The position numbers and the translations under genes are program-made. Below are positions 1 through 4,413 of a DNA stretch of 5,081 bases, one piece after another. Positions within the stretch are counted from its first letter, which is position 1. Every line of letters begins with the position of its first letter. The stretch spans positions 1 to 5,081 of the forward strand of contig CBIHLX010000054.1 in the NCBI GenBank assembly GCA_966210935.1, written 5' to 3'. Below the pieces are notes generated by a model, which had not been told where the DNA came from, searched no databases, and was given only the letters and a program-made list of their open reading frames with translations. Source of the stretch: CBIHLX01 sp966210935 (GTDB taxonomy: Bacteria > Patescibacteriota > Saccharimonadia > Saccharimonadales > Saccharimonadaceae).

Positions 1-35
1 ACATAGAATAAGTAAGCACAAGCAATATTTGATAG
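1..35. other. Short non-coding edge downstream of the last pilin gene
   Basis: These 35 bases follow the stop codon of the leftmost pilin-like gene in its reading direction. They are AT-rich and show no hairpin with a T-tract, so no terminator is visible before the window edge. The pilin transcript may therefore run on into a further gene to the left; this is an inference from the absence of a terminator only. Confidence 0.4.
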
Positions 36-827
36 TTAATCTGAGGTATTGAGACGAGTGGCGCGAAGGACGGATTTATTGGTAATTGGCTGGCCTGCAG
101 AATTTTTTTCGGCGTCAATTGTAACGACAATCGTGCTAGCAGCCGAGGGGTTCACTTGGCTACATGTGCTACTGTCACAGTCGGGTGCACCATAGTATTC
201 AACAGTGAACGTATCGACATTACCCATGATTAACGCGTCTTGTGTTTGACACTGTGCGGCGGTTTGACCTGGGCTGCAGCTGTTTTGCTGCCATGGCTGG
301 TCGCACACCATAGTTGCTCCTGCGGTGAGGGTGAATGGTGCAACGAGTGTTCGTCGATAGAGGTTTTTGTTGTAGACATAGTAGACCACGGTAGTCTTGT
401 GGGGGTTGTTGTAGCTTTGGTTGGCGCCACAGGCGTTTGGCTGGGCGTAATAGACCACCTTACGGTCGGCAGAAATAGGGTTAGTTGTTGTCGACATAGT
501 GGAGAGCAAAAGGATATTGGCCGCCGGCGCCGTAAAAGCGCTGGTGCCAGTGAAGTTATTGTTGCTTCCTTGTGGCGACGTAAGGGCTCCGGTAGTTGTG
601 GGAAATGCGAGGCTGATACGCGCGTCTTGCTCGATCCTGTCGAGGGCCGTTTGGGTTTCGTACACAAGGTTATTGGTATCGCGGCTAACAAGTGCGTCGC
701 TCACCATGGTGACGAGTGCGAGAATGAAGCCTCCGAGGGTGAGGATTAAGATAGGAGCAATGACGACAACTTCAACAAGTGTGAATCCGTGGCGGCTGCG
801 GTGGTTAGTTGGTGACGAAAAGCGCAT
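36..827 (-). CDS. Type IV pilin-like / pseudopilin protein (PilW-like minor pilin), 263 aa
   Basis: Predicted prepilin, processed by a prepilin peptidase and inserted in the membrane as part of a type IV pilus or pseudopilus. The 14-residue basic leader ends in Gly14, followed by Phe15 and the conserved Glu at mature position +5 (FTLVE). A hydrophobic helix spans about 18-42, with Pro25 inside it at mature +11. A soluble beta-rich domain follows, with six cysteines (133, 175, 184, 193, 217, 222) that could form up to three disulfides. The size and N-terminus resemble PilW/PulJ-type minor pilins, but the C-terminal domain is not recognised. The ATG is the only reasonable start: no other start codon lies in frame before the cleavage site, and AAGG sits 6 nt upstream. 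The start lies inside the end of the preceding pilin gene (23-nt overlap), implying coupled translation. The pilin class is well supported; the exact role (minor pilin, DNA uptake, adhesion) is not. Confidence 0.85.
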   Translation of the reverse strand: MRFSSPTNHRSRHGFTLVEVVVIAPILILTLGGFILALVTMVSDALVSRDTNNLVYETQTALDRIEQDARISLAFPTTTGALTSPQGSNNNFTGTSAFTAPAANILLLSTMSTTTNPISADRKVVYYAQPNACGANQSYNNPHKTTVVYYVYNKNLYRRTLVAPFTLTAGATMVCDQPWQQNSCSPGQTAAQCQTQDALIMGNVDTFTVEYYGAPDCDSSTCSQVNPSAASTIVVTIDAEKNSAGQPITNKSVLRATRLNTSD

Positions 828-1221
828 GTTCTACCTTTTTTCTGGGGTTATCGGTACCGTACTGGATGACGACTTTAACAAGTGATGTGCCGCTGTTTGG
901 AGTGGTGAGGTTGTAGGGGCAGGTGATAGTTGCTGAAATGTCGACCGTATCGGCTGGCCCCAGTGAGGCATACTGTGGATCGGTCGGCATGGCGGGAGTA
1001 GGAGTGATGGTAGTGCAGGGGTTGGTGGCGAGTGGTGAATATTGGCGGAGGTACTGGTAGGCGAGGTTGCTGGCGGTTGCTTGGTTACGGGCGTCGCTAC
1101 CATCACGCACGACGGCGACATACAGCTGATAGCCGGCTGCGGCAAACGCCGCCGCGATAAAGATCGTGATAAGAAGCTCAACGGCAGAAAAACCGGCTTG
1201 TGAAGACGAGGGTGCGCTCAT
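805..1221 (-). CDS. Small type IV pilin-like protein, 138 aa
   Basis: Second prepilin-like protein of the cluster. The likely peptidase site is Gly10-Phe11, and Glu15 gives the conserved +5 glutamate (FSAVE). The hydrophobic helix covers about 12-37 and is Ala-rich. The leader of ten residues has no Lys or Arg, which is unusual because prepilin leaders are normally basic. The mature domain is small, with two cysteines (69, 101) that could form one disulfide, and a Pro/Thr-rich stretch near 70-82. No good Shine-Dalgarno site precedes the ATG. The start codon instead overlaps the stop of the upstream pilin gene by one base (TAATG), the usual layout for termination-reinitiation. It overlaps the next gene by 23 nt. 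It is probably a minor pilin assembled with the two neighbours. Family assignment rests on the N-terminal motif alone. Confidence 0.8.
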   Translation of the reverse strand: MSAPSSSQAGFSAVELLITIFIAAAFAAAGYQLYVAVVRDGSDARNQATASNLAYQYLRQYSPLATNPCTTITPTPAMPTDPQYASLGPADTVDISATITCPYNLTTPNSGTSLVKVVIQYGTDNPRKKVEHALFVTN

Positions 1222-1736
1222 TATTGATATTTACTCGCTAGTATTTGTAGTACGGTGTTATTTTCGAGCATGTAGTAGAGGTTGAACTTGCGACATTGCC
1301 CAGTAACCATACTGGCGCACAGTGCACCGCTGCTTGTCAGAGGTTGGTAGATATAGGTCGAGGTGGTAATGGTGGATGCAATTGGGGTCGTCTTGCTGTT
1401 GCTGGTGGCGACGACGAGACTCATGGGATCGGAAGTCTGGACGGTAGGTGCGCGCAGGATCTTTGGATCGATATTGCGGAGCAGGGCTAGGAGTTCGGCT
1501 TCGGTGTCGATATCTAGAGTGCCCGGGTAGCGGCCAACGGTAGTTGATGTGTCGGAGCCTGTTGTGTAGAAGTTGTCGAGCTGTTGAGACAGGATGGTCA
1601 TGTCGGTGACGCGTTCTTCGTCGCGGGCACGAGCTTCGGTGCCACCAAGGCTAACTACTGCCAGAATAAGCAGTACCACCATGACAGTAATGGTAATCAA
1701 TACTTCAATAAGAGTGAAGCCATAAGCGTGACGCAT
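1221..1736 (-). CDS. Type IV pilin-like protein (PilA/PulG type), 171 aa
   Basis: First and most canonical of the three pilin-like genes. It has a very short leader of six residues (MRHAYG), cleavage expected before Phe7, Glu11 at mature +5, and a hydrophobic helix over about 8-30. The helix is followed by a charged amphipathic stretch (RARDEERVTDM, 36-46) and a QQLDNFYTTGS...GRYPG segment, the pattern seen in PulG-like pilins, where a Tyr-Pro motif follows the helix. Two cysteines (140, 148) near the C-terminus recall the disulfide-bounded region of type IV pilins. It starts 39 nt after the murB stop, with no convincing Shine-Dalgarno site; a weak promoter with an almost leaderless start is possible. 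The stop overlaps the next pilin start. It is a candidate for the main structural subunit of this set, but no assembly genes (PilB, PilC, PilD) are in the window. Confidence 0.88.
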   Translation of the reverse strand: MRHAYGFTLIEVLITITVMVVLLILAVVSLGGTEARARDEERVTDMTILSQQLDNFYTTGSDTSTTVGRYPGTLDIDTEAELLALLRNIDPKILRAPTVQTSDPMSLVVATSNSKTTPIASTITTSTYIYQPLTSSGALCASMVTGQCRKFNLYYMLENNTVLQILASKYQ

Positions 1737-1744
1737 ATAGCTCT

Positions 1745-1773
1745 AGCATAAGGGGTTTGGGCGCTAGACGCAA
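1745..1773 (-). promoter_or_regulatory. Weak candidate promoter before the pilin cluster
   Basis: On the minus strand, TTGCGT (1768-1773) and TATGCT (1745-1750) are 17 nt apart, matching the -35 and -10 consensus at 3 of 6 and 4 of 6 positions. The hexamer ends 8 nt before the pilin ATG, so the transcript would begin within one or two bases of the start codon. That fits the missing Shine-Dalgarno site and copies the layout seen at murB. The match is weak and could be chance; read-through from murB is the alternative. Confidence 0.25.
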
Positions 1774-1775
1774 GC

Positions 1776-2795
1776 TTAGAGTTCGAGAGGTTCTTGCTCG
1801 ATAATAATTCGGAAGGTATCGCGAACTTTACCGATGATTTCGCTGCGGGCGTCGGCAAGATCCTGGTAGCTAGTGGCTGATTCGTTGATGAGGACGAGAG
1901 CATTCTTGTCGTGAACGCGCATGCCGTGGAGGGCTTGGCCTTTGAGGCCGGCTTGTTCGATAAGCCAGCCGGTCGGGATCTTATATTTGCCATCAGGCAT
2001 GTCGTAGGACGGAATATCCGGGTACTGCGTTCGCAGCTCGTCCATCTGCCAGTCCTCAATGATGGCATTTTTAAAGAAAGAGCCCGTGTTTGGCGTGATT
2101 GTAGGGTCGGGAAGCTTGTCTTTACGGATAGCAATGACCGCGTCACGGACGATTTGCGGTGTAAAGAGGGTGATATTATTGGCGTCAAAATAGGCTTGCA
2201 CGGCAGCATAAAACGGTGGCTGTGGAGCGGATTTATAGAGCTTTATGGTGATCGAAGTGATGATGTAGCGACCAGCGGCTCGGCCACGGAAGATGCTGTG
2301 GCGGTACGAAAACTCACAATCAGCTGCCTGCAAAGTGACGTGCTGGCTTTCTTGTGTGTCATAGGCTTCAAGGGATATGAGCGTATCGGCAATTTCTTGA
2401 CCGTAGGCGCCAACATTTTGCACCGGCGCTGCGCCAGCGGTGCCGGGAATCGCTGACATAGCTTCGATACCACTGAGATTCATCTCGACAGTGCGACGTA
2501 CAGCGTCGTCCCAGTTCTCGCCAGCACCAATTTTAATGGTGGTTTCACTTGCCGTGTCATTTATAACTTCAAAGCCAGGGATCCGGTTGCGTACAATGAT
2601 GCCGTCAAAGCCTTCGTCGTGCACGATAATGTTGCTACCGCCGCCTAGGACAAATAAGGGGAGCTGCTGGCTGGCGGCATTAGTGCAGATTGTCGCTACT
2701 TCATCGAGAGTGTGTACTTCGGTCATGAAGCGGGCATTGCCGCCAAGACGCATGGTTGTGTAGTTCTTAAGAGGTATGTTGGTATGAATATCCAT
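1776..2795 (-). CDS. murB: UDP-N-acetylenolpyruvoylglucosamine reductase (MurB, type I)
   Basis: Cytoplasmic FAD enzyme of peptidoglycan synthesis: it reduces UDP-GlcNAc-enolpyruvate to UDP-N-acetylmuramate with NADPH. FAD-domain motifs are clear: the NYTTMRLGGNA start of the fold (11-21), LGGGSN (50-55) and the IPGTAGAAPVQNVGAYG block (116-132). Comparison with my recollection of E. coli MurB gives Arg165 (YRHSIFR, for R159), Tyr196 (for the Y190 loop), Ser239 in GSFFKN (for the proton donor S229) and Glu335 (for E325). The Tyr-loop plus KLPDP and DG.YK...GWLIEQ segments make it the E. coli-like type I rather than the shorter type II. The chain stops four residues after the catalytic Glu, about 13 residues shorter there than E. 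coli. The start is the ATG at 2795; it lacks a Shine-Dalgarno site but has TATAAT 9 nt upstream. It lies between the cupredoxin gene and the pilins on the same strand. Confidence 0.97.
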   Translation of the reverse strand: MDIHTNIPLKNYTTMRLGGNARFMTEVHTLDEVATICTNAASQQLPLFVLGGGSNIIVHDEGFDGIIVRNRIPGFEVINDTASETTIKIGAGENWDDAVRRTVEMNLSGIEAMSAIPGTAGAAPVQNVGAYGQEIADTLISLEAYDTQESQHVTLQAADCEFSYRHSIFRGRAAGRYIITSITIKLYKSAPQPPFYAAVQAYFDANNITLFTPQIVRDAVIAIRKDKLPDPTITPNTGSFFKNAIIEDWQMDELRTQYPDIPSYDMPDGKYKIPTGWLIEQAGLKGQALHGMRVHDKNALVLINESATSYQDLADARSEIIGKVRDTFRIIIEQEPLEL

Positions 2796-2804
2796 GTTGG
2801 TTTG

Positions 2805-2810
2805 ATTATA
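2805..2810 (-). promoter_or_regulatory. Perfect -10 box (TATAAT) just before murB, probable leaderless start
   Basis: The minus strand reads TATAAT, then nine bases, then the murB ATG. With normal spacing from the -10 box, transcription would begin about two bases before or at the start codon, so the mRNA would have essentially no 5' leader. No Shine-Dalgarno-like purine run is present, unlike most other genes here. The -35 position (17 nt upstream) shows no match and there is no extended TG, so strength is uncertain. Confidence 0.6.
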
Positions 2811-2831
2811 GCTTAGATAGCTTGAGGAGTG

Positions 2832-3275
2832 CTACTCGACAACAATTGTCCCTTGGGCGGATGCATTGAGGTGGTCGTGGAATCCCCACGTACCTTTTTC
2901 GGTCAAGGTAAAGTCGCGACTTTCGCCGGGGGCGATACTTCCTTCGTTTAACTCGGCATTACTTGTGTGGGTTGGGTGTGGGTCCGACGCGAAGTCGAGC
3001 TCACGTGACGAGTTATTGATGACAGTGATGGTTGCGCCCGCACTGACGCTTAGGTTTGAAGGAGTGAATGTGTTGCCATTGTAGGTGATGGTCGTCGAAG
3101 CGGCAGGGGCTGGCTGCTCGGGCGTGGTGTCGTTGCCGCTAGGGCTGGTGGCGCTGGGGTTACTGGGCGCTGGAAGGGTGTCTTCTGTTGAGCGTCTGTT
3201 AAGATACCAAATGATACCACCGCCAATAAGCGCAATAACAGCGACCGAAATGATGATACGTGCGGTTGTATTCAT
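2832..3275 (-). CDS. Membrane-anchored cupredoxin-like protein with altered metal loop, 147 aa
   Basis: An N-terminal helix (about 7-24) anchors the protein, followed by a Pro/Ser/Thr-rich linker (30-60) and a cupredoxin-like beta domain (61-147) facing outwards. The domain has the plastocyanin-style order: NGNTFTPSNLSVSAGATITVINNS (66-89), then DPHPTH (98-103), APGES (115-119) and a final GTW-FHDHLNASAQGTIVV (128-146). In classical type 1 copper proteins the last loop carries Cys, His and Met. Aligned here, these positions appear to be Asp134, Asn137 and Ala140, leaving histidines 100, 103, 133 and 135 plus Asp134 as possible ligands. I recall similar HDHLN loops in Patescibacteria, but cannot verify this. 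It may bind Cu(II) or another metal without being a blue copper electron carrier, or be purely structural. A strong AAGGAGGG site lies 7 nt before the ATG. It is the first gene of the leftward run and is divergent from the doxX-like gene. Confidence 0.82.
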   Translation of the reverse strand: MNTTARIIISVAVIALIGGGIIWYLNRRSTEDTLPAPSNPSATSPSGNDTTPEQPAPAASTTITYNGNTFTPSNLSVSAGATITVINNSSRELDFASDPHPTHTSNAELNEGSIAPGESRDFTLTEKGTWGFHDHLNASAQGTIVVE

Positions 3276-3300
3276 GGGCTACCCTCCTTTGGGGAATAGG

Positions 3301-3340
3301 ATTATATTATAAGTATGTGCGTCTTATTTAGGGGTGTCAA
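3301..3340. promoter_or_regulatory. Divergent promoter region between cupredoxin and doxX-like genes
   Basis: Only 76 nt separate the two start codons. For the leftward gene, a perfect TTGACA (3335-3340, minus) is followed after 17 nt by CATACT (3312-3317), a 4 of 6 -10 match. Just beyond lie two overlapping perfect TATAAT boxes (3301-3311, minus), but at 23 nt or more from the TTGACA. Either gives a 5' leader of about 20-35 nt that contains the strong ribosome site. On the plus strand the same AT-rich tract offers TATAAG (3308-3313) for the doxX-like gene, without a recognisable -35. Direction and exact starts need mapping. Confidence 0.5.
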
Positions 3341-3341
3341 C

Positions 3342-3347
3342 AGGAGG
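3342..3347 (+). promoter_or_regulatory. Ribosome binding site that fixes the doxX-like start
   Basis: AGGAGG lies 4 nt before the ATG at 3352. An in-frame GTG at 3334 would add six residues, but it would place this purine run inside the gene and has no Shine-Dalgarno site of its own, so the ATG is preferred. Confidence 0.75.
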
Positions 3348-3351
3348 GGAT

Positions 3352-3747
3352 ATGAAGCAAGCGTTAATAAAGTTTGATAATTGGCTAGCCAAGCAGCAGC
3401 ACCTTGCTCCGCTGTTGCTGCGGGTGGGTTTGGCGACTGTCTTTTTCTACGCGGCGATTTCGTCACTTGTGAGTCCTCGGGATTGGGTGGGTTATGTCCC
3501 TGATTTCATTCAGCTAATCCTGCCAGCGGAAGTGGTGCTGATGGGACTTTCGATTGCGGAGCTTATTTTGGCGGCATGGCTGCTAAGTGGGGTGTATGTT
3601 CGCTACGCAGCATTGGTGGCGGCAGCTTTGCTGGCTGGTGTGACAATTTCAAACCTGTCGTTACTGCCGATTAGTTTTCGTGATATCGGACTATTCTTTG
3701 CGGCACTCGCCCTTGCTCTCTTGCAATCGAGTGACTCCTCTCGATAA
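3352..3747 (+). CDS. DoxX-like four-helix membrane protein, 131 aa
   Basis: Small integral membrane protein of the DoxX/DoxD-like superfamily by overall pattern. Four hydrophobic segments are visible at about 18-39, 60-79, 82-104 and 110-125. The first carries the typical LLLRVGLATVFFYAAISSLVSP pattern (Arg before the helix, aromatic pair in it), and the last begins with RDIGLFFAALALAL (110-123), the Arg-Asp-Ile-Gly entry often seen in this family. Family members have been linked to quinone-dependent redox reactions or respiratory complexes, but many are of unknown function and nothing here identifies a substrate. The gene is divergent from the cupredoxin-like gene, which may reflect shared regulation or only layout. 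Its end overlaps the -35 region of the tRNA-Arg promoter; no terminator of its own is seen before the tRNA, so read-through into it is possible. Confidence 0.75.
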   Translation: MKQALIKFDNWLAKQQHLAPLLLRVGLATVFFYAAISSLVSPRDWVGYVPDFIQLILPAEVVLMGLSIAELILAAWLLSGVYVRYAALVAAALLAGVTISNLSLLPISFRDIGLFFAALALALLQSSDSSR

Positions 3748-3758
3748 TCTGATATAAT
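3731..3758 (+). promoter_or_regulatory. Promoter of tRNA-Arg
   Basis: A perfect TATAAT (3753-3758) lies 15 nt before the tRNA, with GTGACT (3731-3736, 4 of 6 match to TTGACA) at a 16-nt spacing. The -35 element is embedded in the last codons of the doxX-like gene. The predicted transcript has a leader of about 8-9 nt before the mature tRNA end. Confidence 0.7.
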
Positions 3759-3773
3759 ACCAGGAGTGATTAC

Positions 3774-3850
3774 GCACCCGTAGCTCAGCGGATTAGAGCA
3801 CTGGTCTTCGGAACCAGGTGTCGCAAGTTCGAATCTTGCCGGGTGTACCA
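3774..3850 (+). tRNA. tRNA-Arg (anticodon TCG)
   Basis: A complete cloverleaf can be folded. The acceptor pairs GCACCCG with CGGGTGT (G1-U72 wobble, others Watson-Crick). The D-arm is GCTC/GAGC, the anticodon stem CTGGT/ACCAG with loop CTTCGGA, the variable loop five bases, and the T-arm GCAAG/CTTGC with loop TTCGAAT. After U33 the anticodon is TCG, reading CGA arginine codons. The D-loop contains A20, a known arginine identity base. The discriminator is A and the CCA end is encoded. It has its own promoter and is followed 8 nt later by a terminator, so it can be a single-gene unit. Confidence 0.97.
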
Positions 3851-3858
3851 AGAAAGAG

Positions 3859-3884
3859 GACTAACCATGTGGTTGGTCTTTTTT
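3859..3884 (+). terminator. Intrinsic terminator after tRNA-Arg
   Basis: An 8-bp stem (GACTAACC with GGTTGGTC, one G-U pair) encloses the loop ATGT and is followed by six T. It begins 8 nt after the encoded CCA. Confidence 0.88.
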
Positions 3885-3892
3885 CGTGGTGA

Positions 3893-3915
3893 GTATTTTG
3901 TTGCCAACAAAATAC
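3893..3915. repeat. Perfect 10-bp inverted repeat competing with the next hairpin
   Basis: Bases 3893-3902 pair perfectly with 3906-3915, leaving loop GCC. The right arm shares eight bases (3908-3915) with the left arm of the stronger hairpin at 3908-3940, so only one of the two structures can form at a time. This is AT-rich and weaker than its neighbour. Confidence 0.6.
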
Positions 3916-3940
3916 CCCAGGGGTAGACTGGGGTATTTTG
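3908..3940. terminator. Probable bidirectional terminator hairpin
   Basis: Bases 3908-3920 and 3928-3940 form a perfect 13-bp stem with four consecutive G-C pairs and a 7-nt loop (GGGTAGA). Read leftwards, the stem end is followed by a T-rich run (TATTTTGTT), suiting it as the terminator of the minus-strand 93-aa gene, which ends 64 nt to the right. It may also back up the tRNA-Arg terminator on the plus strand. The remaining bases to 4004 show nothing further that I can support. Confidence 0.7.
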
Positions 3941-4004
3941 GTGTGGAGCTGGCTAGTAGGGGGAGCCAAAGCTTAGTAGTTGAAAAGTTGAGTGTAGCAA
4001 TAAA

Positions 4005-4286
4005 CTAGGGTGTAGTTGTAGTGTTCTGGTCTGTGGATGTGTCATTTGTAGTCGAGTCCTGTGTAGTAGGGGTAGTTGTAGTAGGCTCTTCGACATTTGT
4101 CGTTGGGGCGTTGATGTTCGTCTCATTGCTTGAGCCGCCTTCTTCACTATTGCCGGTAAACCAGTTTAATCCGCCGAATAGGAAAAAGAGCACAAGCAAA
4201 ACGAGCGCAACGGTTGCAATGACTGCGGGTAGGCTACTGGTGCGGCGCTCACCGTTGTCGACAACGACGGTTTCTTTTCTGTCCAT
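4005..4286 (-). CDS. Small single-pass membrane protein with Thr/Asn-rich tail, 93 aa
   Basis: Not recognised as a named family. A charged N-terminus (MDRKETVVVDNGERR) precedes one hydrophobic segment at about 19-42 (LPAVIATVALVLLVLFFLFGG), and the C-terminal half (43-93) is low-complexity, rich in Thr, Asn, Ser, Glu and Asp with Pro, ending in TTTTP. The two Arg just before the helix suggest that the short N-terminus is cytoplasmic and the acidic tail outside (positive-inside rule, inference). The start is well fixed: AAGGAGG lies 4 nt before the ATG. The gene stands alone, with a predicted promoter and a CRP-like site upstream and a strong hairpin downstream, so it is a single-gene unit and probably real despite its size and composition. 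A role as a surface or wall-spanning protein is only a guess. Confidence 0.75.
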   Translation of the reverse strand: MDRKETVVVDNGERRTSSLPAVIATVALVLLVLFFLFGGLNWFTGNSEEGGSSNETNINAPTTNVEEPTTTTPTTQDSTTNDTSTDQNTTTTP

Positions 4287-4311
4287 CTTTCCTCCTTAAT
4301 ATTGTTGTTGT

Positions 4312-4329
4312 GTCACGAGTATAGGTGAC
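4312..4329 (-). promoter_or_regulatory. Promoter of the 93-aa membrane protein with an inverted repeat over the -10
   Basis: On the minus strand TATACT (4318-4323, 5 of 6 match) lies 31 nt before the ATG, with a predicted start near 4311 and a leader of about 25 nt holding the ribosome site. The bases at the expected -35 (4341-4346, CACATT) do not match, suggesting dependence on an activator. GTCAC (4312-4316) and GTGAC (4325-4329) form a 5-bp inverted repeat around the -10 that could be an operator, although five pairs can arise by chance. Confidence 0.5.
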
Positions 4330-4344
4330 GAAAGCTGCGGAATG

Positions 4345-4360
4345 TGTAATTTATTTCACA
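4345..4360. promoter_or_regulatory. CRP/FNR-like palindromic site
   Basis: TGTAA-N6-TCACA matches the TGTGA-N6-TCACA consensus of the CRP family at 9 of 10 positions. Its centre (4352.5) is at about -41.5 relative to the start predicted for the leftward 93-aa gene, the classical class II activation position. Relative to the tRNA-Lys start it is near -55, so an effect on that promoter is also possible. No CRP homologue is in the window; the site is inferred from sequence only. Confidence 0.4.
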
Positions 4361-4372
4361 AGATACAGACTA

Positions 4373-4401
4373 TTTACAAAATGAGCTATTTTTGCTATCA
4401 T
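4373..4401 (+). promoter_or_regulatory. Promoter of tRNA-Lys
   Basis: TTTACA (4373-4378, 5 of 6) and TATCAT (4396-4401, 5 of 6) are exactly 17 nt apart, and the -10 is extended by TG at 4393-4394. The predicted start near 4408 leaves a leader of about 6 nt before the tRNA. Confidence 0.8.
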
Positions 4402-4413
4402 TTACAGAGTTAT

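Noticed and set aside
1..4. ATG on the minus strand at the left edge as the next pilin gene
   Set aside because: Only four bases are visible, with no ribosome site; nothing supports a coding start.
240..885. Plus-strand open frames of 169 and 128 codons opposite the pilin genes
   Set aside because: They lie antisense to a gene with a clear prepilin motif and ribosome site, have no ribosome site of their own, and show unusual composition (runs of Cys/Trp/Gly or Arg/Lys).
1697..2763. Open frames overlapping murB on both strands
   Set aside because: murB is unmistakable across this region by its FAD and catalytic motifs; the others are frame shadows.
3334..3351. GTG start six codons upstream for the doxX-like gene
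   Set aside because: The ribosome site AGGAGG lies between this GTG and the ATG and serves the ATG; the GTG has none.
3603..3851. Minus-strand 82-codon frame covering tRNA-Arg
   Set aside because: The peptide ARFELATPGSEDQCSNPLS is the well-known artefact of translating a tRNA gene backwards.
4010..4100. GTAGTTGTAGT-like repeats as a repeat array
   Set aside because: They are imperfect and fully explained by codons for the Thr-rich tail; there are no regular spacers, so this is not a CRISPR or other array.
4021..4299. Plus-strand 92-codon frame opposite the 93-aa membrane protein
   Set aside because: It has no ribosome site, while the minus-strand frame has AAGGAGG, a promoter and a normal membrane protein pattern.
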